This document shows, piece by piece, positions 8,693-15,740 of a stretch of 64,000 bases of DNA; position 1 is the first letter of the stretch; each line of letters opens with the position of its first letter. The notes beneath the pieces were generated by a model. That model did not search any database. It worked only from the letters and a program-made list of their open reading frames with translations, and had not been told where the DNA came from. The translations under genes were made by a program, and so were the position numbers. This DNA comes from Dactylosporangium sp. AC04546 (GTDB lineage: Bacteria; Actinomycetota; Actinomycetes; Mycobacteriales; Micromonosporaceae): assembly GCF_022095675.1 (NCBI RefSeq), contig NZ_JAHYSG010000024.1, positions 1-64,000 on the forward strand. Direction: 5' to 3'.

Positions 8693-9880
8693 ATCAGGCC
8701 CGGGAGCAGGCCTGGGAGCAGGCCCGGGATCAGGCCTGGGAGTAGGCCCGGGAGCAGGCCTGGGAGCAGGCCCGGGATCAGGCCTGGGAGCAGGCCCGGG
8801 AGCAGGCCTGGGAGCAGGCCCGGGAGACGGAGAGGCCAGCAGCTGGACCGCTGCCTCCTCCGCCTCCCGGGCCGCGTCTACGAGGTCCGCCATCTCGGCG
8901 AATGACCCGGACGATCCCAGATCGGCCAATGACGACCAGAACGCCCCGGACTCCCGGAACAGGCCCGCCGCGGAGGCCAACGCGGCATCGCCGGTCACCA
9001 CCGACGCCTCGTCCAGGAAGTCGGCATACAGGGGGCGGGTCGCCGACGGCGCCGTGTACTGCTCCTCCAGACACTCCCGCAACCGCCGTGCGAAGAAGGC
9101 ACGGTCCGCGAACCGCCGGGGGAACGACGTGCGCAGCTGCGCCGCGAAGCGGGTCATCCCGGCGAAGCCGAAGTTGGCGTCGAACGCGTTGCCCAGCACC
9201 GGGCCGGTGAGGTGCGCGACCGTGGTCGCGATCGCGGCGCGGACGGCTGCGCCGAGCGGCACGGTGGGCGCGTCCCCGGTCACCACCAGCCGTTGGTGCC
9301 GGCCCTTGCGGTGCGCGGACCAGGCGGCGGCGAAGTCGTCGGCGCCGACCGCGGCAAGAGCACTGCCCCCGGCGTCGACCAGGAACGACGCGTCGGACTC
9401 GCCGGTGACGACCACGCCGTGCGGGTCGGTGTCCAACCGGGGCGCACCCGCGGCGATCGTGCAGTACACCGGGAGCCCCGAATCGAGCGTGGAACGCAGC
9501 GCGGCCAGGGCCGGTCGCGCGGAGGCGCTGTGGCCCTCGGTGAACGTCACGCCGAGGCGCCCGAGGGCGGCCGGGAGCCAGGGGTCCGGGTGGTGCTGGG
9601 CCACGATCGTGAGGATCGGCGGGACGCCGCGGTACTCGAAGACGGCGGCCATGAACCCGATGCCGCCCCCCAGCCCGCAGGCCATCGCCTCGCTGAGGTC
9701 GATCCCGTTGCGGCGCAGCAGCCGCCGCAGGAGCGTGCTGGGGGCGTGGACGCCGCCGGCGTCGAGGGAGTAGGCCGGGGTGCGCGCGGCGAGCACGTGC
9801 CGCCGGGCCGTGGTGTAGGACTCGCCGGTGCGGGCGACCCGCTCGCGGATGAGCTGCTTGAGTCGGTGCTGGTCGGTCAT
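8681..9880 (-). CDS. BtrH N-terminal domain protein with DUF4872-like region and proline-rich tail
   Basis: About 399 residues. The core resembles BtrH_N plus DUF4872 proteins: an invariant Cys-Gly motif (AMACGLGGGIGFM, about residue 60), TIVAQHHPDPWLPAALGRLG, a central PVYCTIAAGAP segment and a helical C-terminal half. BtrH in butirosin synthesis moves an acyl group from carrier protein to acceptor, and homologues are often found with natural-product genes. Here no carrier protein or biosynthetic cluster adjoins. The last 45 or so residues are an almost pure Pro/Ala/Gly/Arg tail (PGPAPRPA and PGPAPRPD units) encoded by a 12-bp tandem repeat. The start is ATG 9880. The stop overlaps the convergent RTX gene. 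Confidence 0.8.
   Translation of the reverse strand: MTDQHRLKQLIRERVARTGESYTTARRHVLAARTPAYSLDAGGVHAPSTLLRRLLRRNGIDLSEAMACGLGGGIGFMAAVFEYRGVPPILTIVAQHHPDPWLPAALGRLGVTFTEGHSASARPALAALRSTLDSGLPVYCTIAAGAPRLDTDPHGVVVTGESDASFLVDAGGSALAAVGADDFAAAWSAHRKGRHQRLVVTGDAPTVPLGAAVRAAIATTVAHLTGPVLGNAFDANFGFAGMTRFAAQLRTSFPRRFADRAFFARRLRECLEEQYTAPSATRPLYADFLDEASVVTGDAALASAAGLFRESGAFWSSLADLGSSGSFAEMADLVDAAREAEEAAVQLLASPSPGPAPRPAPGPAPRPDPGPAPRPAPGPTPRPDPGPAPRPAPGPDLRQ
8701..8820. repeat. 12-bp tandem repeat (ten units) inside a coding region
   Basis: Ten consecutive 12-bp units of the form (C/T)GGGA(G/T)CAGGCC, alternating CGGGAG and TGGGAG starts, with degenerate half-units on both flanks. On the minus strand they encode the alternating PGPA and PRP(A/D/T) tetrapeptides at the C-terminus of the BtrH-like protein. 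A 24-bp and partly a 48-bp higher-order pattern is visible (the GGGAT variants recur 48 bp apart), which suggests recent unequal duplication. Confidence 0.95.
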
Positions 9881-10127
9881 CGCGCTGCCTTGCCGACGGC
9901 CGGGCCGCGTCCCCTGCCCACGCGGCGGATGCGGCGGCCGTCTGCGAGTGCGGACGAACCCGACAAGGAGCAACACCGCGACGGCATGGTGGCCACCTTC
10001 TCCCCCGCGCTGCCGGCGGGCGTGGGCCACCGGTCAGGGGGTACGGCGCACGGCGGCGCCACGACCAGCCTAGAGAAACTCCCCACGACCGTGCAACACT
10101 CCGCGGCCCGGCAGCCGTCCTATCCCC

Positions 10128-10655
10128 GTGGACCAGGACGACCAGCGGGCGTTTCGCGAGTTCGTCAGCGCGCGGATGGCGTCGCTGCGCTCGCTGGCCT
10201 ACGTGACCTGCGGCGACTGGCACGCCGCCGAGGACGCCGTCGCCAACGCTTTGATCAAGCTGTACGCGCGGTGGCGGCGGGTCGACCGGCCCGACCTCTA
10301 CGCGCAGACGATGGTGTACCGCGCCGCCGTCGACGAGACCCGGCGGGCGTGGTGGCGGCGGGAGCGGCCGGCCGGCGACGCCATGCCCGACGTGGAGTCG
10401 GCCGACCCGGCGGGTGTCAGCGACGAACGGATCAGGGTCCGGCAGGCCCTGATGGCGGTACCGCCGGGCCAGCGGGCGGTGCTGTTCCTGCGCTACTACC
10501 AGGGACTCAGCATCGAGGAGGCGGCCGACGTCCTGGGCTGCCACCCCGGGACCGTCAAGAGCCAGGCCGCGCGTGGCCTGGCCCGCCTGCGCGAACGCCT
10601 CAACGACCTCAGTGAATCAGAAGAGCTGGAGGAGCACGCCGATGCGTGTATATAA
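10128..10655 (+). CDS. SigE-family ECF RNA polymerase sigma factor
   Basis: A 175-residue ECF sigma factor of the actinobacterial SigE/Sig70 subfamily. Region 2 spans about residues 12-75 (SLAYVTCGDWHAAEDAVANA, then LIKLYARWRRVDRPDLYAQT). Region 4 spans about 120-165 (PPGQRAVLFLRYYQGLSIEE, then ADVLGCHPGTVKSQAARGLA). GTG start at 10128. The 3' end overlaps the start of the membrane protein gene at 10642 by 14 bp, so the two are co-translated, in the usual order sigma then partner. The 247 bp upstream, divergent from the BtrH-like gene, should hold its promoter. Confidence 0.92.
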   Translation: MDQDDQRAFREFVSARMASLRSLAYVTCGDWHAAEDAVANALIKLYARWRRVDRPDLYAQTMVYRAAVDETRRAWWRRERPAGDAMPDVESADPAGVSDERIRVRQALMAVPPGQRAVLFLRYYQGLSIEEAADVLGCHPGTVKSQAARGLARLRERLNDLSESEELEEHADACI

Positions 10656-11700
10656 GGTGGTGGAGCTGGCGACGTCAGACGCGCCGCCGCTGCGCCAATC
10701 GGTTGACGAGATCATCGAGCGGGGTGAGCGGGCCCGCCGGCGCCGCCGCACCGCGCTCGCCACCGCCTCGGCGGCGGCTGCCGTGCTGGCCGTGGTCGGC
10801 CTGGCCGCCGTCGCCCGCCTGGGCACGCCAACCGAGCCGGAGCCGCCGCTCACGCCGGCCGCCGGACCGCTGCCGGACTTCCCGCAGCCGAGCAGCCCGT
10901 TCGAGTTCACCATCAGCGGGTACCAGGTGGGCCGCTTCAGGGTCGGCGCGCCGACCGGGGCGAGCGCCGCCTACCAGCGGGCCCCGATCTACGCCGACGG
11001 CGCCACCACCAAGGTCAACGACACGACCGCTCCCGTCTCGGTCGCCGAGCTCGTGGTGTACCGCCCGGGCGCCTTCGCCGCCGACCGCCTCACGAACACG
11101 AGGCCGGCGACGGTCGCCGGGCGGGACGCGCTGCAGTACACGAACGAGCACGGACTCGTGCTCGCCTGGCAGTACACCACCGGCGGCTGGGCGACGGTGA
11201 ACGGCGGGGGCCCCAACCGGTACGAGGTCAGCATCGAGGAGCTCGAAGACATCGCCGCAGGTCTCCGGCCCGGCGAGCCCACCCCGGCCCGGGTCCCGTT
11301 CACGCTGTCCTACGTCCCCGCCGGCTACCGGGCCGTCGAGGTCAGCTCCGGCGCCTACCCGGGCCCGCAGCTGGGCCTGGACCCGGCGTTCATGGCCAGG
11401 GGCGGCGCGCTGTTCTCGAACCCGCTGCCCGAGCCGCGCGGCCTGACCGGGCCGTGGAACTACGGCTTCGGCCCGGTGGGCGGCTTCACGATCAGCCTGA
11501 TCCCGAACTCGCAGTCGAACTACCCGCTCAAGCCGGGCGAGGCGAAGAACCCACGGTGCCCGAGCGAGGCGCTCTGCCACGCCTGGAACGCGGACGGCTC
11601 GCTGCAGATCGAGATCGTCGGCGACGGCCGGCTCCCGGACGCCGAGCTGTTGAAGATCCTGAACGGACTCACCCTTGTCCCATCGGCGCTCACGCAGTGA
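10642..11700 (+). CDS. Membrane-anchored partner of the ECF sigma factor (putative anti-sigma)
   Basis: About 352 residues, one membrane helix at about 38-58 (RTALATASAAAAVLAVVGLA) after a basic cytoplasmic stretch of 35 residues. The large C-terminal part is extracytoplasmic. It has no zinc-binding anti-sigma motif (HxxxCxxC). The outer part contains a PLPDFPQPSSPFEFTISGYQ opening and a Cys pair near the end (CPSEALCHAWNADG). ATG 10642 lies within the sigma gene, and GGAGGAG stands before it. The arrangement suggests it holds or senses for the sigma factor, but direct anti-sigma activity is inference. A similar pair lies at 38953-40334. Confidence 0.75.
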   Translation: MRVYKVVELATSDAPPLRQSVDEIIERGERARRRRRTALATASAAAAVLAVVGLAAVARLGTPTEPEPPLTPAAGPLPDFPQPSSPFEFTISGYQVGRFRVGAPTGASAAYQRAPIYADGATTKVNDTTAPVSVAELVVYRPGAFAADRLTNTRPATVAGRDALQYTNEHGLVLAWQYTTGGWATVNGGGPNRYEVSIEELEDIAAGLRPGEPTPARVPFTLSYVPAGYRAVEVSSGAYPGPQLGLDPAFMARGGALFSNPLPEPRGLTGPWNYGFGPVGGFTISLIPNSQSNYPLKPGEAKNPRCPSEALCHAWNADGSLQIEIVGDGRLPDAELLKILNGLTLVPSALTQ

Positions 11701-11711
11701 CCTAGGTCACT
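11696..11711. promoter_or_regulatory. CRP-like palindrome AGTGACCTAGGTCACT
   Basis: A perfect 16-bp palindrome that overlaps the stop codon of the sigma-partner gene. It fits the GTGA-N6-TCAC pattern of CRP/FNR-family sites. A second site of the same form (40403-40418) lies by the other sigma/partner pair. It has no loop and so is a poor terminator. What it would control is unclear, because the next gene to the right is convergent. Confidence 0.45.
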
Positions 11712-11848
11712 AAAGGTTTGATCCCTCATGATCTCGGAAACCTGACCGACCTCGCCGGAACGCGCGGGGGGTGCGCAAGGCGGGACCGTGGGGGCGGGGT
11801 CGAAGGCAGGCGATCACAGCATCGCCCGCCCTCGGCCCCGCGGCATTT

Positions 11849-13057
11849 TCAGCAACGGCGCACCGCGAGCACGGCCACGTCGTCGGTCGGGGCCCGGTCG
11901 AACAGCAGCGCCGCCATCGCCTCGGCGCAGATCACGTCGGCGGGAGCCGCCCGGACGGCGCCCACCAGCTGGTCGAGGCCGTCGCTGAGCGCGCGGTCAC
12001 GCCGCTCGACGAGGCCGTCGGTGTAGAGGAACAGCGCCGTGCCGGGGTCCAGGGGCAGCCGGGTGTTGTGGCGCGGGGCGTCCGGGTACGCGCCCAGCGG
12101 CAGGTCGGGCGATACCTTCGCGAGCACCGACGAGGGCGGGGCGGCGACGATCGGCGGCAGGTGCCCGGCGCTCGACACGGTGACCGCGGCCAGGTCCGGG
12201 TCGACGACGGCGTACACGGCGGTCGCCATCGCGTCGGGCTCGAAGCGCTGGACCTTGCGGTCGAGGCGGGTCAGGACGTCGGCCGGGTCGTCGGTCTCCA
12301 TCGCGTACGCACGCAGGGCGCTGCGGATGCGGCCCATGACGACCGCCGCGCGCAGCCCGTTGCCGGCGACGTCGCCGATGACGATGCCGACGTGCCCGGA
12401 CGGGAGGTCGAACACGTCGTACCAGTCGCCGCCGACGCCGACCTCCGCACCCGGCACGTACCGCACGGCGACGTCCAGGCCGGGCAGCGCCTGGGGGCGG
12501 GCCGGCAGCAGGCTGCGCTGGAGGGCGAGCGCCGCCGCCCGGTCGAGCCGGGACATGCGGGCCTGGGTGGCCAGACTGGCCCGGTCGGCGACCAGCTGGA
12601 GCAGCTCGACGTCGTCGGCGGTGAAGCGGCGCCGAGTGTGGGTGCCGACGTACAGCACCCCGATGACCCGGCCGCTGACGACCATCGGCACGCCCAGGAC
12701 CGACTCGATGTGCTCGGCGAGCAGGACCGGGCTCACGACGTTGGTGTGGTCGACGTGCTCGATCGCCAGTGGCGCGCCGCGCGCGGCGACGGTGCCGGAG
12801 AAGCCCTGCCCGACGGGCACCCGCACGCCCAGGTGGACCTCGCGCTCCAGGCCGCTCGCCGCGGTCGCGATGAGCTCGCTGCCGCTCGGGTCGACGAGCA
12901 TGACCGCGGCACTGTCGGCGCCCAGCAGCTCGCGGGTGCGGACGAGCAGCTCGGCGAGCAGGTCCTCGAGGCCGAGCCGGGACAGCGCCGCGTCGGTGAC
13001 GGTCTGGAGCCGGCGCAGCTTCTCGGCGCTGCTGTCGATTGGCGCGTCCGCCGTCAT
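11849..13057 (-). CDS. GAF-domain SpoIIE-type PP2C serine phosphatase
   Basis: About 402 residues. A GAF domain covers residues about 10-160 (LGADSAAVMLVDPSGSELIA, then PVGQGFSGTVAARGAP). A linker helix (AALALQRSLLPARPQALPGL) leads into the PPM/SpoIIE phosphatase domain. Metal ligands are visible in GGDWYDVFDLPSGHVGIVIG, DVAGNG, SSAGHLPP and the final APTDDVAVLAVR. RsbU-type enzymes dephosphorylate a STAS anti-anti-sigma factor. The start ATG overlaps the stop of the STAS gene just upstream (ATGA), so phosphatase and substrate are translationally coupled. An RsbW-like kinase gene is divergent at 13423. Confidence 0.92.
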   Translation of the reverse strand: MTADAPIDSSAEKLRRLQTVTDAALSRLGLEDLLAELLVRTRELLGADSAAVMLVDPSGSELIATAASGLEREVHLGVRVPVGQGFSGTVAARGAPLAIEHVDHTNVVSPVLLAEHIESVLGVPMVVSGRVIGVLYVGTHTRRRFTADDVELLQLVADRASLATQARMSRLDRAAALALQRSLLPARPQALPGLDVAVRYVPGAEVGVGGDWYDVFDLPSGHVGIVIGDVAGNGLRAAVVMGRIRSALRAYAMETDDPADVLTRLDRKVQRFEPDAMATAVYAVVDPDLAAVTVSSAGHLPPIVAAPPSSVLAKVSPDLPLGAYPDAPRHNTRLPLDPGTALFLYTDGLVERRDRALSDGLDQLVGAVRAAPADVICAEAMAALLFDRAPTDDVAVLAVRRC

Positions 13058-13353
13058 CGCGGCGGCTCCGACAGGTGCTCCCAAACGCCACCGAGCCGAA
13101 GGACGTCCAGCACGATGCCGGTCGCGTTGATCACATGGTACCGCTGGTGCGTCCGGCGCCCCCTGAGCAGCGCGTTGATGCCGGCCGAGTCGATGAACCG
13201 GGTGTCGGCCAGGTCCACGACGATCTCCTGGTAGCCCTCGCCGGCCGCCGCGACGGCCTGGGCGAGCTCGTCCGCGGTCGCCAGGTCGAGGTCCCCCGCG
13301 ACCCGCACGGTGAGCGTGTCACCGTCCCGGCGGGTCGAGACGGAGAAGGTCAT
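13054..13353 (-). CDS. STAS-domain anti-anti-sigma factor
   Basis: A 99-residue single STAS domain. The core strand and phosphorylation site read DLADTRFIDSAGINALL, with Ser56 as the expected phospho-acceptor in DSAG. ATG 13353 follows a clear GGGAGG Shine-Dalgarno on the minus strand. Longer in-frame starts are unlikely because they enter the divergent gene. The stop overlaps the start of the phosphatase gene. Known logic: the unphosphorylated STAS protein binds an RsbW-type kinase and frees a sigma factor. The divergent gene at 13423 is the likely kinase; no cognate sigma factor adjoins. Confidence 0.92.
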   Translation of the reverse strand: MTFSVSTRRDGDTLTVRVAGDLDLATADELAQAVAAAGEGYQEIVVDLADTRFIDSAGINALLRGRRTHQRYHVINATGIVLDVLRLGGVWEHLSEPPR

Positions 13354-13422
13354 TTTTCGCCTCCCAAGTTGCGAGATCCGCAGATCGAGTGCCGAATCTA
13401 TAGTGTTGGGCGGGCGTGCAGG

Positions 13423-13869
13423 ATGCCCGCGCCGGGATTTCACGTGGTGGATGAGACGTTGGCCGACGAGTCGCACATACTCACGATGCCGCCGGTGACG
13501 GTGGACGGGGTCGCCGGTGTGCGTCAGTCGGTCGGTGCCGCCGCGCATCGGGCCGGGCTCCCGCAGGAGCGGGCCGACCTGTTCACGGTCGCGGTCAACG
13601 AGATCGTCATCAATGCCATCGAGCACGGCGGCGGCGTCGCCGACGTGACGATCATCGTCGCCGGACCGCGCCTGACGGTCGAGGTGGGCGACCGCGGCAC
13701 GGCCGGGCCGCCGCTCGTCGTGCCGGGCGAGCCGCCGCCGGTGGACCAGCCGGGCGGCCGCGGGCTGTGGCTGGCCAGCCGCCTCTGCGACGAGCTCACG
13801 ATCGAGCCCCGCGGCCACCCCGGCGGGACGGTCGTCCGCCTGACGACGGTGGTCCAGCTCGCCGGCTGA
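13423..13869 (+). CDS. RsbW-like anti-sigma ATPase/serine kinase
   Basis: A 148-residue GHKL-fold protein of the HATPase_c_2 group. The N-box reads FTVAVNEIVINAIEHGGG (Asn and Glu for Mg-ATP) and the G-boxes VEVGDRGT and PGGRGLWLASRLCDEL. ATG 13423 is chosen; GTG codons at 13444 and 13447 are alternatives. It is divergent from the STAS/phosphatase operon across 69 bp, so a shared promoter region is likely. With those two genes it forms a minimal partner-switching module. Its targets should be the STAS protein and an unlinked sigma factor (inference). Confidence 0.88.
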   Translation: MPAPGFHVVDETLADESHILTMPPVTVDGVAGVRQSVGAAAHRAGLPQERADLFTVAVNEIVINAIEHGGGVADVTIIVAGPRLTVEVGDRGTAGPPLVVPGEPPPVDQPGGRGLWLASRLCDELTIEPRGHPGGTVVRLTTVVQLAG

Positions 13870-13962
13870 CCGGCCGCCGAACTCGCGGCCCACGTCGCGG
13901 CGCCCTCGACCGTGCTCCTCGTGCGGACCGTGTGAGAACACCCCCGGAACGCCGGTATCCAG

Positions 13963-13989
13963 TTAGCACTCTCGCTGGGCGAGTGCCAG
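13963..13989. promoter_or_regulatory. CIRCE-like HrcA operator without a chaperonin gene
   Basis: TTAGCACTC, nine bases, then GAGTGCCAG: 16 of 18 arm positions match the CIRCE consensus (TTAGCACTC-N9-GAGTGCTAA). CIRCE is the binding site of HrcA and normally stands before groESL. The 260-bp gap that holds it (13870-14130) contains no groES or groEL on either strand, and the downstream small membrane protein has no known heat-shock role. In the orientation usual for actinobacterial groES promoters it would read toward the minus strand. Confidence 0.7.
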
Positions 13990-14130
13990 CTCCGCCCCGA
14001 TGATAGGCACGGCTGCGAAGCCGCCGCAACCGCGCCCGCCGGCCGCCGCCATCGCCAGCACCGCGAAGGCGCGCACGGAACATCCCAATTATCCGATATT
14101 GGGGGCTAGCCGGCTGGCGCCGGACCCCGG

Positions 14131-14379
14131 GTGCGCGACACACTTCGCGGTGTGGTGATCTCGCGACGGTGGGCGGCGTTCCTGGTCGGTGTGGGCGTGT
14201 GGAGCTGGGTGATCTGGCCCCGCTTCGCGGTGGCGATCTGGAACGACGACCGGGCGTGGTCCGGCGGCCAGCCGACGGCCTTCTTCTGGGTCCACGCCCT
14301 GCTGATCGTCGTGTCGCTCGCCCTGGGCACCGCCGTGGCGGTCCTGGGCGTCAAGGCCTGGCGGCGGCCCCGGCCCTAG
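14131..14379 (+). CDS. SCO4848-like small membrane protein
   Basis: 82 residues with two membrane helices and a conserved aromatic core (VGVWSWVIWPRF, then PTAFFWVHALLIVVSLALGT). The pattern matches the actinobacterial SCO4848 family, whose function is unknown. GTG codons at 14152 and 14155 would shorten the N-terminus to the family's usual beginning and are good alternatives. It is monocistronic, converges on the LPMO gene, and shares the strong hairpin at 14471-14504 as a terminator. A CIRCE-like site lies about 150 bp upstream. Confidence 0.8.
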   Translation: MRDTLRGVVISRRWAAFLVGVGVWSWVIWPRFAVAIWNDDRAWSGGQPTAFFWVHALLIVVSLALGTAVAVLGVKAWRRPRP

Positions 14380-14470
14380 GAGCTGCTCCGGCGGAGACCG
14401 ACCAGGACCATCCCGCGACCCGCTGACCGGTGGCGAAGCTGATCGCGGTGACCTGGTCGGGGCGCTGCAC

Positions 14471-14504
14471 GAGTGGCGCGGGGTCCGGTGACCCCGCGCC
14501 ACTC
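14471..14504. terminator. Bidirectional terminator hairpin
   Basis: A perfect 14-bp stem (GAGTGGCGCGGGGT with its complement) around a six-base loop, CCGGTG. It lies 8 bp beyond the LPMO stop on the minus strand and downstream of the small membrane protein on the plus strand. No U-tract, as is common in high-GC actinobacteria. Confidence 0.8.
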
Positions 14505-14511
14505 TGACACA

Positions 14512-15603
14512 TCAGGTGGCGGTGCAGCTGAGGGTCGGTGCGTTGTTGGATCCGGTCCAGGCGCCGTTGAAGCCGAAGCTCGTCGACTGGCCGGCCGACA
14601 GTTTGCCGTTGTAACTCACGTTCGTGGCGGTCGAGACACCGCCGCTGCTCGTGATGGTCGCGTTCCAGTACGACGTGATGGTCTGCCCGTTGGGCCACGT
14701 CAACCGGACCGTCCAGCCGTTCGTGCCGGAGGACCCGGCGGTCACGGTCACGTTCGCACCGAAGCCGCCCGCCCACTCGGACGTCTTGGCGTAGGTGGCG
14801 GAGCAGCCACCGGCCGGCGGCGGGCTGCTGCTGACGCTCCTCGACGGAGACGGTGACGCGGATGCGGACGCGGACGCGCTCGCCGACCGGGAAGGCGACG
14901 GCGAAGCGCTGGTCGAGGGCGACGGGCCCGTACCACCGGTGAAGATCACGTCGCTGCAGATGTAGTACGACTGGTCGAGGTGACTGGCCTGCCAGATCGT
15001 GTACACGACGTGCCGTCCGGTGCGGTTGCCCGCGTTCACCTGCGCCTGGTACTGCGGGGCCGGCGCATAGCGGCCGGTCCGGTTGACCAGCTCCAGGTTC
15101 GCCCACGTCAGCGGCTGCGTGGTGGAGTCGAAGCCCTGCTTGGTGATGTAGATGAGCAGGTAGTCGGCGCCGTGCTGGGCCTGGTCGGTGAGCGTCAGCG
15201 TGAACTGGTTGGGCTTGGTCGAGGCGGTCCAGGTGCCGACCGTGTCGAGCGAGCCGTAGAAGCCGTTCTGCGTCCGGCCGCCGCTGCACAGCTGGCCGTC
15301 GGGGATCGCGGCCTGGTGGTTGCCGGCCACGCCCTCGCGGTACAGGCCGTTCCAGTTCCACATCGTGTTGGGGTTGGCCTGCCACGCCTGCCAGCACATC
15401 GGGTCGACGTTGGCCATGTTCGGGTTCTGGAAGTCGCTGCCCCAGCGGCTCCAGCAGCCCCAGTTGCGCGAGGCCGGGTCGGTGACGGAGCCGTGGGCGG
15501 ACGCCGCGTCGGGCCGGCTGACGACCACGAGGGCGAGCGCGGCGACGAGGACACCGATCGCCGCGAGCCCGAACCGCACGGCGCGGGCGGATGAAAGATA
15601 CAT
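14512..15603 (-). CDS. AA10 lytic polysaccharide monooxygenase with CBM2
   Basis: 363 residues. A signal peptide (MYLSSARAVRFGLAAIG core) ends at DAASA, so the mature protein begins with the catalytic His (HGSVTDPASRNWGCW). The N-terminal amine and this His form half of the copper histidine brace, and the second His lies in TIWQASHLDQSYYICSD. The AA10 domain runs to about residue 215. A Ser/Pro/Ala-rich linker of about 50 residues follows, then a C-terminal CBM2 (CSATYAKTSEWAGGFGANVT to TLSCTAT, with its bracketing Cys pair). The enzyme oxidatively cleaves crystalline cellulose or chitin; which one cannot be told by eye. ATG at 15603. Single-gene unit ending at a strong hairpin. Confidence 0.95.
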   Translation of the reverse strand: MYLSSARAVRFGLAAIGVLVAALALVVVSRPDAASAHGSVTDPASRNWGCWSRWGSDFQNPNMANVDPMCWQAWQANPNTMWNWNGLYREGVAGNHQAAIPDGQLCSGGRTQNGFYGSLDTVGTWTASTKPNQFTLTLTDQAQHGADYLLIYITKQGFDSTTQPLTWANLELVNRTGRYAPAPQYQAQVNAGNRTGRHVVYTIWQASHLDQSYYICSDVIFTGGTGPSPSTSASPSPSRSASASASASASPSPSRSVSSSPPPAGGCSATYAKTSEWAGGFGANVTVTAGSSGTNGWTVRLTWPNGQTITSYWNATITSSGGVSTATNVSYNGKLSAGQSTSFGFNGAWTGSNNAPTLSCTAT

Positions 15604-15740
15604 GGATGCTCCACTGATCGGGGTGCACGGAAGGCGCGGCACCCCGGTCGCCGGAGCGCACACGCCGGTCACGCGGCCCCAGCATCTGGCTGGTTGCGCG
15701 TGGTGGTGCGGCTCCCGAATGCATCGTACCGCTTCGATGG

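Noticed and set aside
8701..8820. 12-bp repeat as a CRISPR or origin iteron set
   Set aside because: It is in frame within a coding region and no replication or cas gene is near.
11771..13234. Long plus-strand open frame opposite the PP2C gene
   Set aside because: Composition (Arg, Gly, Gln, His-rich) is that of an antisense shadow; the minus strand has clear GAF and PP2C motifs.
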